From Ramlibacter paludis (GTDB taxonomy: Bacteria > Pseudomonadota > Gammaproteobacteria > Burkholderiales > Burkholderiaceae_C), in contig NZ_JAKLTM010000001.1 in NCBI RefSeq assembly GCF_022012305.1, positions 558,001 to 622,000 on the forward strand: a stretch of 64,000 nucleotides of DNA. Direction: 5' to 3'. Both the position numbers and the translations under genes were made by a program. Positions within the stretch are counted from its first letter, which is position 1. Every line of letters begins with the position of its first letter. The notes beneath the pieces were generated by a model. That model ran no database searches. It was given only the letters and a program-made list of their open reading frames with translations, and was not told the DNA's origin. Positions 16,359 through 25,004 of this stretch are shown here, in pieces.

Positions 16359-16820
16359 CTACACAAAGCCTATTTGCCGCCAGGCTTCGAAGACCGTCAC
16401 CGCCACGGCATTCGACAGGTTCAGGCTGCGCTGGCCGGACCGCATCGGCAGCCTCAGCCGCTGGGGGGGCGCGAAATGGGCCAGGCGTTCCTCGCCCAGG
16501 CCGCTGGTCTCGGAACCGAACACGAGCCAGTCGCCGGCCTGGAATGCGACGTCGTGCACCGCGCGCGTGCCGCGCGTGGTCAGGGCGAACATCCGCAGCG
16601 GATCGGGCGATGCATCGCGCAGGAAAGCTTCCCAATCCGGGTGCCGCCGCACGTCCGCGTACTCGTGGTAATCGAGGCCGGCGCGGCGCATGTGCTTGTC
16701 GTCCATCGAAAACCCCAGCGGCTCCACCAGGTGGAGCTTGCAGCCCGTATTGGCCGCCAGGCGGATCACGTTGCCGGTGTTGGGCGGGATTTCGGGGGTG
16801 ACCAGGACGATGTGGAACAT
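16359..16820 (-). CDS. trmL: tRNA (cytidine(34)-2'-O)-methyltransferase TrmL
   Basis: 153 residues, the usual TrmL size, a minimal SPOUT methyltransferase. Landmarks are PEIPPNTGNVIRLAANTG at residues 9-26, VFGSETSGLG (about 100-109) and RSLNLSNAVAVTVFE near the C-terminus, forming the knotted SAM site. TrmL methylates the wobble nucleotide of tRNA-Leu isoacceptors. ATG 16820 is the only start that keeps the conserved MFHIVLVTPEIP N-terminus; the longer frame is a shadow of comF. Confidence 0.93.
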   Translation of the reverse strand: MFHIVLVTPEIPPNTGNVIRLAANTGCKLHLVEPLGFSMDDKHMRRAGLDYHEYADVRRHPDWEAFLRDASPDPLRMFALTTRGTRAVHDVAFQAGDWLVFGSETSGLGEERLAHFAPPQRLRLPMRSGQRSLNLSNAVAVTVFEAWRQIGFV

Positions 16821-16839
16821 GGGACGAGATTGTGCGGGC

Positions 16840-17544
16840 TCACCCGGGCGGATCGGTGCGCGCCAGTACCACCGCACTGACCCGCGCGGCGCCCGCCTGC
16901 CGCACCGCCGCCGCCGCGGCGTGCAGTGACGCGCCACTGGTCATCACGTCGTCGACCAGCATGACCGCCTTGCCGCGCAATTCGCCCTGCCGCAGCGGCT
17001 CGATGCCGAAGGCGCCCTTCACGTTCGCCTGCCGCGCCGCCTTGTCGAGGGCGGACTGGCTGCCGGTGTTCCGCACCCGCAGCAGCAGCTTCGGCGTCGT
17101 CTTCGCCGGCGCAAGTTCGCGCGCCAGTTGCAGCGCCTGGTTGAATCCGCGTTCGGCCAGCCGAGGCGCGGCCAGCGGCATCGGCAGCACGACATCGGCC
17201 GCTGCGAGTTCCTGGTCGACCTGCGGAACGGCGCGCATCAGCGCCGCCAGGCTGGCCGCCCAGCCCGGTTCGCCCTGGAACTTGAAACGCGCCACCAGCC
17301 CGGACCAGGGATAGCCATAGCTCACGGCTGCATAGCAGGCATCGAGCGGAGGCGTCTCGCGCAGGCAGCCCCCGCAGACCGGGACGCCAGCCGGCACGGG
17401 CAGGGCGCAGCGGCGGCAGCGCGGCTGGGGCGCCGCGAAGCGCGCGATGCACGCCGGGCAGAGCGCGCTGGCCGGCCACGCACCGCAGATCGCACAGCGG
17501 CTCGGAGCCGCCGACGCGATTTTCTGCAGCAAGCCGGTGCGCAT
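16840..17544 (-). CDS. comF: ComF-family phosphoribosyltransferase-like protein
   Basis: 234 residues: an N-terminal zinc-finger-like part with paired cysteines (CAICGAWPASALCPAC, later CRRC and CGGC), then a type I phosphoribosyltransferase fold with VMLVDDVMTSGASL, the PRPP-loop motif, near residue 190. ComF/GntX proteins help DNA uptake during natural transformation. No ribosome-binding site precedes the ATG; the palindromic element at 17555-17837 begins only 11 bp upstream, so expression may be leaderless or shaped by that element. Confidence 0.92.
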   Translation of the reverse strand: MRTGLLQKIASAAPSRCAICGAWPASALCPACIARFAAPQPRCRRCALPVPAGVPVCGGCLRETPPLDACYAAVSYGYPWSGLVARFKFQGEPGWAASLAALMRAVPQVDQELAAADVVLPMPLAAPRLAERGFNQALQLARELAPAKTTPKLLLRVRNTGSQSALDKAARQANVKGAFGIEPLRQGELRGKAVMLVDDVMTSGASLHAAAAAVRQAGAARVSAVVLARTDPPG

Positions 17545-17554
17545 CGGGTCATTT

Positions 17555-17837
17555 AACGTTTGAAAATCGCTGGAGCGATTTTCAAACGTTGTTCAGCTAG
17601 TGTGAAGAGGCCCGGCAAAGCCGGATCCTCTTCACAAGGGAGACCGCGCTGCATGATATTCCGCGCGGTCCTTGAAACTGCACGATCGGTGTCGGTTTTC
17701 GGACCGCGCAGTGGCACGTGGACCGGACGGAGCATCGCGCAGGCCGGTCCCCTTTGTGAAGGGGATCCGGCTTTGCCGGGCCCCTTCACTCTGATCAGGT
17801 CACTTGAAAAATTCGCTTCAGCGAATTTTTCAAGTGA
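17555..17837. repeat. nested palindromic non-coding element (MITE- or REP-like)
   Basis: This 283-bp stretch fills most of the gap between comF and the BioC-like gene and has overall dyad symmetry about position 17696. Outer hairpins: arms AACGTTTGAAAATCGCT (17555-17571/17574-17590) and TCACTTGAAAAATTCGCT (17800-17817/17820-17837). Second pair: GTGAAGAGG/CCTCTTCAC at 17602-17635 with inner CCGGC/GCCGG, and GTGAAGGGG/CCCCTTCAC at 17756-17789; each is the reverse complement of the other except for one base pair changed on both sides. Third pair: GACCGCGC/GCGCGGTC at 17642-17670 and GGACCGG/CCGGTCC at 17720-17750. No T tract follows, so it is not a simple terminator. No transposase or clear target duplication is seen. 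Confidence 0.75.
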
Positions 17838-17858
17838 ATCTCTATACTCGTCGGCCCC

Positions 17859-18746
17859 ATGGCAAGTGAACGTCCGCCCACCATCGATCCCGCCGCCGCC
17901 GAGCGGTGGGAACGAGCCGCGCCCGCCGCCAGTCCCTGGCTGCACGAGGAGGTCGCGCGCCGGATGGAAGACCGCCTGCAGTGGATCAAGCGCGCGCCCA
18001 CCGCCTGGGCCGACTGGGAGCCGGTGCGGGGCGGCCTGCAGGCGCATGCCGCCATTGCTGCGCGCTATCCGCAAGCCCGGGCCTACGTGGTCGAGCCGCG
18101 GCGGCAGGATGCGGCGCGCAGCGCGCTCGCGCGCCCCTGGTGGAAACGCTTGTCCGGCGGCGGCGCCGAGTTCGGCCCGGTGCCGGACGCCGGCGTGCAG
18201 ATGCTCTGGTCCAACATGCAGCTGCACATGGCCGCCGACCCGCAGGCGCTGATCGCCCAATGGCACAAGGCGCTGGCAGTCGACGGTTTCCTGATGTTTT
18301 CCTGCCTGGGCCCGGACACGGTGCGCGAGCTGCGCGCGTTGTATTCCGCCCTCGGCTGGCCTCCGCCCGCCCACGAATTCACCGACATGCACGACTGGGG
18401 CGACATGCTGGTGGCCAGCGGGTTTGCCGAGCCGGTGATGGACATGGAACGCATCACCCTCAGCTTCTCCACGCCGCAGCGCCTGCTGGCCGAACTGCGC
18501 GAGCTGGGCGCCAACCTGCACCCGGGGCGCTTCCAGGCCTTGCGCGGCAAGCGCTGGCGCCAAGGCCTGGAGCAGGCCCTGGCCGAGCGCCTGCGCGGCC
18601 CGGACGGTCAGCTCGCGCTCACCTTCGAGATCATCTACGGGCACGCCTTCAAGCCGATGCCGCGCGCCCGCGTGAGCGAGCAGAGCGCCGTTTCGCTCCA
18701 GGACATGCGCGCCATGCTCGGATCCGGCAAGCGCCAGCCGGACTAG
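17859..18746 (+). CDS. BioC-like methyltransferase-fold protein
   Basis: 295 residues. The C-terminal two thirds look like malonyl-ACP O-methyltransferase BioC (WSNMQLHMAADPQALIAQWH near 113, DGFLMFSCLGPDTVRELR near 143, FTDMHDWGDMLVASGFAEPV near 170). In the region where motif I should be, only WADWEPVRGGLQAHAAIAAR is found, with no DxGxGxG. BioC starts biotin synthesis by methylating malonyl-ACP; without motif I, SAM binding is doubtful, so the protein may have another role. A TATACT at 17843-17848, just after the palindromic element, could be a -10 box giving a very short leader. Confidence 0.7.
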   Translation: MASERPPTIDPAAAERWERAAPAASPWLHEEVARRMEDRLQWIKRAPTAWADWEPVRGGLQAHAAIAARYPQARAYVVEPRRQDAARSALARPWWKRLSGGGAEFGPVPDAGVQMLWSNMQLHMAADPQALIAQWHKALAVDGFLMFSCLGPDTVRELRALYSALGWPPPAHEFTDMHDWGDMLVASGFAEPVMDMERITLSFSTPQRLLAELRELGANLHPGRFQALRGKRWRQGLEQALAERLRGPDGQLALTFEIIYGHAFKPMPRARVSEQSAVSLQDMRAMLGSGKRQPD

Positions 18747-18806
18747 CCGGGCCCCCAAGGACGGGCCGGTAGGAGGGGGCCTACCCGCACCCGCTACAAT
18801 GCGCGG

Positions 18807-19304
18807 TTGATTTTTCGTGTGTCACACGTGGCCAATCTCGTTTTTCGTTTTGCCACTGTCCAGGGCCAGGCCATCCACTGGTTCCTGAGGCGCAATTGCT
18901 CGGTGACGCCGGCCCAGCTGGGCTGGCTGTACGCCTCGCTTTGCGTCGTGTCGCTCGGAATAGGAACCTTTTTCTGGTTCCAGGGGGCGGTCCTGATTCT
19001 CCCCTTCGCCTGGCTCGAGCTGGCCGCGGTCGGCGTCGCCTTCGTGGCGTACGCACGGCACGCCGCCGACCGCGAGCACATCCTGCTGCAAGGCCGCAGG
19101 CTGGTGGTGGAGCTGGAACAGGGCGGCCGGCTGGAGCGGGCGGAGTTCAATCGCGACTGGGTCCGCGTGGAGCCGGGAGCGGACGACAGGTCGCTGATCG
19201 AAGTGTCCGGCCAGGGCCGGCGGGTGATCGTGGGGCGCTACCTGCGGCCGGAGCTGCGGCCGGCGCTGGCACGGGAGATCCGGCTGGCGCTGCGCGAGGC
19301 TTAG
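18807..19304 (+). CDS. DUF2244 membrane protein
   Basis: 165 residues if TTG 18807 is used; GTG at 18819 or 18828 are alternatives. A TACAAT at 18795-18800 could be a -10 box, which would favour a later start. Two adjacent hydrophobic segments (about 38-58 and 61-80) are followed by a cytoplasmic beta-rich domain, the layout of DUF2244. Genes of this family usually sit directly before cytochrome c oxidase subunit II in betaproteobacteria, as here (43 bp gap). Function unknown. Confidence 0.8.
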   Translation: MIFRVSHVANLVFRFATVQGQAIHWFLRRNCSVTPAQLGWLYASLCVVSLGIGTFFWFQGAVLILPFAWLELAAVGVAFVAYARHAADREHILLQGRRLVVELEQGGRLERAEFNRDWVRVEPGADDRSLIEVSGQGRRVIVGRYLRPELRPALAREIRLALREA

Positions 19305-19347
19305 GCGGCTCGTGGGACGGTTTATTGAAGGCTTGAGGCTGAAAACG

Positions 19348-20508
19348 ATGAAGAGTATTTCGAAGATCGCGGCTGCGCTGATGGCCGCCGGCGCATTCGC
19401 CGGCGCGGCCCAGGCGGTGCAGGACCTGCCGGGCGGCCCGGGCGTGCGCCAGCTGAACCTCCACGCACCCGTCACGCGCATCGCCGCGGAGCAGGCATGG
19501 CTGCACTGGTTCATGCTGATCACCTGCGTCGTGATCTTCATCGCCGTGTTCTCGGTGATGTTCTATTCGATCTGGAAGCACCGCAAGTCGGTGGGCCACA
19601 AGCCGGCCAACTTCCACGAGTCCGTCACTGTCGAAGTGATCTGGACCATCATCCCCTTCATCATCGTGATCCTGATGGCGCTGCCCGCCACCAAGGTGCT
19701 GGTCGCCGCCAAGGACACCAGCAACGCCGACATCACCATCAAGGCGACCGGCTACCAGTGGAAGTGGGGCTACGACTACCTGGCCGGCGAAGGCCAGGGC
19801 GTGAGCTTCCTGGCCACCCTGGACAGCACGCACCGCGAGATGTCGAACGACGGCGCCAAGGCCGCCGACATCCCCAACGACTACCTGCTGAAGGTCGACA
19901 ACCCGCTGGTGGTGCCGGTCAACAAGAAGATCCGCATCATCACCACCGCCAACGACGTGATCCACGCCTGGGGCGTGCCCGCCTTCGGCGTGAAGCAGGA
20001 CGCGATTCCCGGCTTCGTGCGCGACACCTGGTTCCGCAGCGAGAAGACCGGCGATTTCTACGGCCAGTGCTACGAGCTGTGCGGCAAGGAACACGCCTAC
20101 ATGCCGATCCACGTGAAGGTGGTGTCGGCCGCCGAATACACCGCCTGGGTGGGCGGCGAGCAGAAGAAGATGGCCGCCAAGCAGGACGACCCGGCCAAGG
20201 TCTGGACCCTGACCGACATCGTCGCCCGCGGCGAGAAGGTCTACGCCGCCAACTGCGCCGCCTGCCACCAGCCGAACGGCAAGGGCGCCGGCCCGATCAA
20301 GCCGCTGGACGGCTCGCCGATCGTGCAGGACGCCGACAAGACCAAGCAGATCCACATCGTGCTGCAAGGCAAGGGCGCCATGCCTGCCTGGAAGCAGCTG
20401 AGCGACACCGACCTGGCCGCCGTCATCAGCTACACCAAGAACAACTGGTCCAACAAGACGGGCCAGCTGGTGCAGCCGTCCGAAGTGCTGGCCGAGCGCG
20501 GCAAGTGA
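19348..20508 (+). CDS. coxB: cytochrome c oxidase subunit II with fused cytochrome c domain
   Basis: 386 residues from ATG 19348, which follows a GAGG at suitable distance; a GTG at 19312 would add 12 residues. A signal-like N-terminus, two transmembrane helices (about 48-70 and 88-110) and a cupredoxin domain with the CuA site CYELCGKEHAYM near 240-252 are visible. A C-terminal heme c domain carries CAACH near 302-306 and a Met ligand region GAMPAW. Subunit II takes electrons from cytochrome c and passes them to subunit I; the fused heme makes it caa3-like. First structural gene of the oxidase operon. Confidence 0.95.
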   Translation: MKSISKIAAALMAAGAFAGAAQAVQDLPGGPGVRQLNLHAPVTRIAAEQAWLHWFMLITCVVIFIAVFSVMFYSIWKHRKSVGHKPANFHESVTVEVIWTIIPFIIVILMALPATKVLVAAKDTSNADITIKATGYQWKWGYDYLAGEGQGVSFLATLDSTHREMSNDGAKAADIPNDYLLKVDNPLVVPVNKKIRIITTANDVIHAWGVPAFGVKQDAIPGFVRDTWFRSEKTGDFYGQCYELCGKEHAYMPIHVKVVSAAEYTAWVGGEQKKMAAKQDDPAKVWTLTDIVARGEKVYAANCAACHQPNGKGAGPIKPLDGSPIVQDADKTKQIHIVLQGKGAMPAWKQLSDTDLAAVISYTKNNWSNKTGQLVQPSEVLAERGK

Positions 20509-20537
20509 TCCGGTCGAAGGAATAGAGGAAGAAATCA

Positions 20538-22217
20538 ATGAGTGCAGTTCTCGACCCCCACGGCCACGCCGCTGGACACGACGATCACCATGACCACCAT
20601 GCGCCCACCGGCTGGCGCCGCTGGGTCTATGCCACGAACCACAAGGACATCGGCACGCTGTACCTGCTGTTCGCCTTCACCATGTTCATGGTGGGCGGCG
20701 TGCTGGCCCTGCTGATCCGCGCCGAGCTGTTCCAGCCCGGCCTGCAGCTGGTGAACCCCGAGCTGTTCAACCAGTTCACCACGATGCACGGCCTGATCAT
20801 GGTGTTTGGCGCCATCATGCCGGCCTTCGTGGGCTTCGCGAACTGGATGATCCCGCTGCAGATCGGCGCGCCCGACATGGCCTTCGCGCGGATGAACAAC
20901 TTCAGCTTCTGGCTGATGATCCCCGCGGCGCTGATGCTGGTGATGTCCTTCTTCATGCCCGGCGGCGCCCCCGCCGCCGGCTGGACGCTGTACGCGCCGC
21001 TGACGCTGCAGATGGGCCCGTCGATGGACGCCGGCATCTTCGCGATGCACATCCTGGGCGCCTCCTCGATCATGGGCTCGATCAACATCATCGTGACCAT
21101 CCTCAACATGCGCGCCCCCGGCATGTCGCTGATGAAGATGCCGATGTTCTGCTGGACCTGGCTGATCACCGCCTACCTGCTGATCGCCGTGATGCCCGTG
21201 CTGGCCGGCGCGATCACCATGACGCTGACCGACCGCCACTTCGGCACGGTGTTCTTCAACCCCGCCGGCGGCGGCGACCCGGTGATGTACCAGCACATCT
21301 TCTGGTTCTTCGGCCACCCCGAGGTCTACATCATGATCCTGCCGGCCTTCGGCATCGTGAGCCAGGTCGTGCCCGCCTTCGCCCGCAAGCGCCTGTTCGG
21401 CTACGCGTCGATGGTCTACGCCACCTCGTCGATCGCGATCCTGTCGTTCATCGTCTGGGCGCACCACATGTTCACCACCGGCATGCCGGTGACCGGCCAG
21501 CTGTTCTTCATGTACGCGACCATGCTGATCGCGGTGCCCACGGCCGTGAAGATCTTCAACTGGATCGCGACGATGTGGCAGGGCTCGATGACCTTCGAGG
21601 CGCCCATGCTGTTCTCGGTGGGCTTCATCTTCGTGTTCACCATGGGCGGCTTCACCGGCCTGATCCTGGCGATGGCCCCGATCGACCTGCAGCTGCAGGA
21701 CACCTACTACGTGGTGGCGCACTTCCACTACGTGCTGGTGGCCGGCTCGCTGTTCGCCATGTTCGCCGGCACCTACTACTGGCTGCCCAAGTGGACGGGC
21801 GTGATGTACAACGAGACGCGCGGCAAGATCCACTTCTGGTGGTCGCTGATCTCCTTCAACGTCACCTTCTTCCCGATGCACTTCCTGGGCCTGGCGGGCA
21901 TGCCGCGCCGCTACGCCGACTACCCGATGCAGTTCGCGGACTTCAACGCGGTCGCCTCGGTCGGCGGCTTCTTCTTCGGCTTCGCCCAGGTGTACTTCTT
22001 CCTCTTCGTCGTGCTGCCCTGCATGCGCGGCAAGGGGGCGGTCGCTCCCCAGCGTCCGTGGAACGACCCCGACGGCAAGGGCGCCGAAGGCCTGGAATGG
22101 GAAGTGCCGTCGCCGGCGCCCTTCCACACCTTCGAAGTGCCCCCGCGCCTGGACCCGACGGCCACCCGCGTGCTCGACGCGCGCGTGCAGCCCGAGAACC
22201 CGCAGGCCGTGCATTGA
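20538..22217 (+). CDS. ctaD: cytochrome c oxidase subunit I
   Basis: 559 residues with about 12 helices. The heme-copper motifs are all visible: [18 protein letters not shown] at the N-terminus, [13 protein letters not shown] (CuB histidine and Tyr) near 255, [10 protein letters not shown] (two CuB histidines) near 305, PTAVKIFNW (K channel) near 334, and [10 protein letters not shown] (heme ligands) near 391. This is the catalytic subunit that reduces oxygen and pumps protons. A histidine-rich N-terminus ([14 protein letters not shown]) precedes the first helix. It lies 29 bp after coxB. Confidence 0.97.
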   Translation: MSAVLDPHGHAAGHDDHHDHHAPTGWRRWVYATNHKDIGTLYLLFAFTMFMVGGVLALLIRAELFQPGLQLVNPELFNQFTTMHGLIMVFGAIMPAFVGFANWMIPLQIGAPDMAFARMNNFSFWLMIPAALMLVMSFFMPGGAPAAGWTLYAPLTLQMGPSMDAGIFAMHILGASSIMGSINIIVTILNMRAPGMSLMKMPMFCWTWLITAYLLIAVMPVLAGAITMTLTDRHFGTVFFNPAGGGDPVMYQHIFWFFGHPEVYIMILPAFGIVSQVVPAFARKRLFGYASMVYATSSIAILSFIVWAHHMFTTGMPVTGQLFFMYATMLIAVPTAVKIFNWIATMWQGSMTFEAPMLFSVGFIFVFTMGGFTGLILAMAPIDLQLQDTYYVVAHFHYVLVAGSLFAMFAGTYYWLPKWTGVMYNETRGKIHFWWSLISFNVTFFPMHFLGLAGMPRRYADYPMQFADFNAVASVGGFFFGFAQVYFFLFVVLPCMRGKGAVAPQRPWNDPDGKGAEGLEWEVPSPAPFHTFEVPPRLDPTATRVLDARVQPENPQAVH

Positions 22218-22228
22218 GCGACGCCGGC

Positions 22229-22342
22229 ATGAACGACGAGGAACGCCGCAAAGCCAACGTGCGCCTGGGCCTGATCCTGGCGTCGGTGGCGCTGGTGTTC
22301 TTCCTCGGCTTCGTCGCCAAGATGGTGTTCCTGGGCCGCTGA
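22229..22342 (+). CDS. cytochrome oxidase small assembly protein
   Basis: A 37-residue single-helix membrane protein, too short for many gene finders. MNDEERRKANVRLG is followed by a hydrophobic helix (about 14-33). It sits 11 bp after ctaD and 3 bp before ctaG, the usual place for the small oxidase-assembly peptides of betaproteobacteria. Support comes from position, the helix and dense packing, not from a motif. Confidence 0.75.
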   Translation: MNDEERRKANVRLGLILASVALVFFLGFVAKMVFLGR

Positions 22343-22345
22343 CAC

Positions 22346-22903
22346 ATGGCATTGCGCGGTGAAAACCTGAAGATGGTGCGCAAGCTGGCGGTGGTTGCCG
22401 CCGGCATGTTCGCCTTCGGGTACGCGCTGATCCCGCTGTACAAGCACATCTGCGAGCTCACCGGGATCAACATCCTGGCCGTGGGCGAAAAGCAGGTGCC
22501 GGGCGGTTCCACCGTCGCGGCCAACACCCAGGTCGACGAGAGCCGCACGATCACCGTGGAGTTCGATGCGAATTCCCAGGGTCCGTGGAAGTTCAAGCCG
22601 GCGCAGGCCTCGGTGCAGGTGCACCCGGGCCAGCTCGCCACCGTGATGTACGAGTTCCAGAACGTGCAGGACCGCACGATGGCCGCGCAGGCCATCCCCA
22701 GCTACGCGCCGCGCAATGCCGCGGCGCACTTCAACAAGCTGGAGTGCTTCTGCTTCAACCAGTACACGCTGGCGCCGGGTGAGAAGAAACAATGGCCGGT
22801 GGCTTTCGTCATCGACCCCAAGCTGCCCAAGGACGTGAAGACCATCACGCTGTCGTACACCTTCTTCGAGGTGGGCGGGAAGATGCCGGGGGCGCCGGGA
22901 TGA
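22346..22903 (+). CDS. ctaG: cytochrome c oxidase assembly protein CtaG/Cox11
   Basis: 185 residues: one N-terminal transmembrane helix (about 12-32), YALIPLYKHICELTGIN right after it, and the copper-binding ECFCFNQYTL motif near 132-141. Cox11 delivers copper to the CuB site of subunit I. ATG at 22346 is 3 bp after the small peptide gene, and its TGA overlaps the DUF2970 start (ATGA). Confidence 0.95.
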   Translation: MALRGENLKMVRKLAVVAAGMFAFGYALIPLYKHICELTGINILAVGEKQVPGGSTVAANTQVDESRTITVEFDANSQGPWKFKPAQASVQVHPGQLATVMYEFQNVQDRTMAAQAIPSYAPRNAAAHFNKLECFCFNQYTLAPGEKKQWPVAFVIDPKLPKDVKTITLSYTFFEVGGKMPGAPG

Positions 22904-23082
22904 GTTTGCTGAGGACCGTGAAGACCGTGCTCTGGTCGTTCATCGGGATCCGCAAGCGCAGTGGATACGAAGAGGACCTGGGCCGCGCCAATCCCTTCGC
23001 GATCATCGCCGTGGCCCTCGGGCTCGTCGCGCTGTTCGTGGTCGGCTTGATCGTGCTGGTGAACTGGGTCGTGAAGAATTGA
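22900..23082 (+). CDS. DUF2970 small membrane protein
   Basis: 60 residues: an amphipathic N-terminus (SLLRTVKTVLWSFIGIRKR) and one hydrophobic helix (about 34-56). This matches DUF2970, which occurs inside cytochrome c oxidase operons between cox11 and subunit III. ATG overlaps the ctaG stop by 4 bp. Role unknown, probably assembly or stability. Confidence 0.8.
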   Translation: MSLLRTVKTVLWSFIGIRKRSGYEEDLGRANPFAIIAVALGLVALFVVGLIVLVNWVVKN

Positions 23083-23117
23083 ATTGAAGAAATCGGATTG
23101 AGGATTCAGGAGTCAAG

Positions 23118-23999
23118 ATGAGCACTAGCGCACCGGGGACCACGCCCCATTACTACGTGCCCGCGCCCTCGCGCCACCCGGCGTTCGCGGCATTCGGGCT
23201 GTTCTTCGTCATCTTCGGCGCCGCCAACTGGATCAACGGCCAGGACTGGGCCAAGTGGCTGCTGGCCTTCGGCATGCTGTGGCTGTTCGGCGTGCTGTTC
23301 CAGTGGTTCCGCGACTCCATCCACGAGAGCGAGACCGGCCAGTACGGCCGCAAGATCGACCTCTCGTTCCGCTGGAGCATGAGCTGGTTCATCTTCTCGG
23401 AAGTGATGTTCTTCGGCGCCTTCTTCACCGCGCTGTGGTGGATGCGCTCGCACTCGGTGCCGGCTCTCGGCAGCGTCGACAACGCGCTGCTGTGGCCCGA
23501 CTTCAAGGCCGTGTGGCCGAGCGTCGCACCGGGCACCACCGCCTCGCCCGGCGGCATCATCGAGCCCTTCACGACGATGACGCCGTTCTGGCTGCCGACG
23601 ATCAACACCGCGCTGCTGCTGACGTCCGGCGTCACGCTGACCATCGCCCACCACCTGCTGCGCGAGAACAAGCGCGGCGCCACCATCCTGTGGATGTGGA
23701 TCACCGTGCTGCTGGGCGCGACCTTCGTCGGTGTGCAGGGCTACGAGTACTTCCATGCGTACCACGAACTGAACCTGAAGCTCACCTCGGGCGCCTACGG
23801 TTCCACCTTCTTCATGCTGACCGGCTTCCACGGCTTCCACGTGCTCGTCGGCATGCTGATGCTGTTCTTCATCACGCTGCGCCTGATGAAGGGCCACTTC
23901 ACCGCGGACAAGCACTTCGGCTTCGAAGGCGCGGCCTGGTACTGGCACTTCGTGGACGTGGTGTGGCTGGGGCTGTACACGCTCGTGTACTGGATGTAA
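23118..23999 (+). CDS. ctaE: cytochrome c oxidase subunit III
   Basis: 293 residues with seven hydrophobic helices, ending in AWYWHFVDVVWLGLYTLVY, the C-terminal signature of subunit III; SWFIFSEVMFFGAFF near 92 is also typical. This subunit stabilises the proton pump. It ends the first oxidase transcript: a terminator follows 22 bp after the stop. Confidence 0.96.
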   Translation: MSTSAPGTTPHYYVPAPSRHPAFAAFGLFFVIFGAANWINGQDWAKWLLAFGMLWLFGVLFQWFRDSIHESETGQYGRKIDLSFRWSMSWFIFSEVMFFGAFFTALWWMRSHSVPALGSVDNALLWPDFKAVWPSVAPGTTASPGGIIEPFTTMTPFWLPTINTALLLTSGVTLTIAHHLLRENKRGATILWMWITVLLGATFVGVQGYEYFHAYHELNLKLTSGAYGSTFFMLTGFHGFHVLVGMLMLFFITLRLMKGHFTADKHFGFEGAAWYWHFVDVVWLGLYTLVYWM

Positions 24000-24021
24000 G
24001 CCACGGGCCACCCCCAAGCAG

Positions 24022-24047
24022 AAGGGCCGCTCACGCGGCCCTTTTTT
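24022..24047 (+). terminator. rho-independent terminator after ctaE
   Basis: AAGGGCCGC (24022-24030), loop TCAC, GCGGCCCTT (24035-24043) with T run to 24047. The orientation fits the plus strand, ending the coxB-ctaE transcript just before the convergent DUF2909 gene. Confidence 0.85.
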
Positions 24048-24050
24048 GCT

Positions 24051-24269
24051 TCACTTCAAAGGAATTCCCGTCGGCTGGATGTATCCCAGCTTCCAGGCGA
24101 TCAGGATGCAGACGAACAACAGGATGGAAAAGCCGACCCGGAAGGCCAGCGCGCGTGCCATGTTGCTCGTCTTGGGCTTGCCGTCCTGGCCGTCCTTCAT
24201 CATGAAGTACAGCGCTGAGGCCAGGCTGCCCAGGATGGCGGCGAACGCCAGGGCGACGAGGTATTTCAT
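24051..24269 (-). CDS. twin-helix membrane protein (DUF2909-like)
   Basis: 72 residues with two hydrophobic helices (about 3-23 and 43-61) joined by a polar loop KDGQDGKPKTSN. This resembles the twin transmembrane proteins (DUF2909) found next to SURF1 in betaproteobacteria. It is on the opposite strand to the oxidase genes, divergent from SURF1 with a 30-bp gap. Function unknown. Confidence 0.75.
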   Translation of the reverse strand: MKYLVALAFAAILGSLASALYFMMKDGQDGKPKTSNMARALAFRVGFSILLFVCILIAWKLGYIQPTGIPLK

Positions 24270-24299
24270 GCCCTCGATTATCGGTGGCGGGCCCGAGCG

Positions 24300-25004
24300 A
24301 TGCTGAAGCGCGCGCTGATCGCCTTGGCCGCCGCCGTGGGCATCGCCGCGGCCATCGCGCTGGGCTTCTGGCAGTGGGGGCGCGGGGCGCAGAAGACGGC
24401 CTTGCACGAGGCGATGGAACGCCAGGAAAGCCTGCCGGCGCTGGGCGCCGAGGCGCTGGCCGACGCGCAGGCCGTGCACCGCACCGTCGTCCTGCGCGGC
24501 ACCTGGATCCCCGAGCGCACCATCTGGCTCGACAACCGGCAGATGAACGCCTTGCCGGGGTTCTACGTGGTCACGCCGCTCAAGCTCGAAGGCGGCAACA
24601 CCGTCGTCCTGGTGCAGCGCGGCTGGGCGCCGCGCAATTTCACGCGACGCGAGGCACTGCCGCCCGTCGCGACGCCGGCCGGCCCGGTGGAAGTGAAAGG
24701 CCGCTTGGCCCCGCCTCCCGCCAAGCTTTATGCCCTGGGCGGGGAAGAGACCGGCCCTATCCGGCAAAATCTCGACCTGGGCCGCTTCCGCGCGGAAACC
24801 GGCCTGCCGCTGGCGCCGCTCTCGGTGCAGCAGACCGGCGCCGCCTCCGAAGGCCTCTTGCGGCAGTGGCCGCAGGCCGGCAGCGGCGCCGAAAAGAATT
24901 ACGGCTATGCCTTCCAGTGGTGGGCCATCGCCGCGTTGATCGCGATCCTCTATGCCTGGTTCCAATACATCCTCCCCCGCCGCCGCCAAGCCCGGGGCCT
25001 TTGA
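24300..25004 (+). CDS. SURF1-family oxidase assembly protein
   Basis: 234 residues with one helix at each end (about 5-23 and 207-225), the family layout. GFWQWGRGAQKTAL near 22, LRGTWIPERTIWLDNR near 64 and VLVQRGWAPRN near 103 are conserved SURF1 text. SURF1 helps heme A insertion into subunit I. It opens the second oxidase transcript (SURF1, SCO-like, ctaA, ctaB, SCO). Confidence 0.93.
   Translation: MLKRALIALAAAVGIAAAIALGFWQWGRGAQKTALHEAMERQESLPALGAEALADAQAVHRTVVLRGTWIPERTIWLDNRQMNALPGFYVVTPLKLEGGNTVVLVQRGWAPRNFTRREALPPVATPAGPVEVKGRLAPPPAKLYALGGEETGPIRQNLDLGRFRAETGLPLAPLSVQQTGAASEGLLRQWPQAGSGAEKNYGYAFQWWAIAALIAILYAWFQYILPRRRQARGL

Noticed and set aside
17555..17837. Intrinsic terminators for comF or the BioC-like gene
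   Set aside because: Both genes point away from the element and no T tracts follow the stems, so the hairpins cannot be their terminators.
20535..22352. 605-residue His/Glu-rich open frame opposite ctaD
   Set aside because: It is the antisense shadow of a strongly conserved oxidase gene; its His/Gly/Arg-rich composition is what GC-rich codons give on the other strand.
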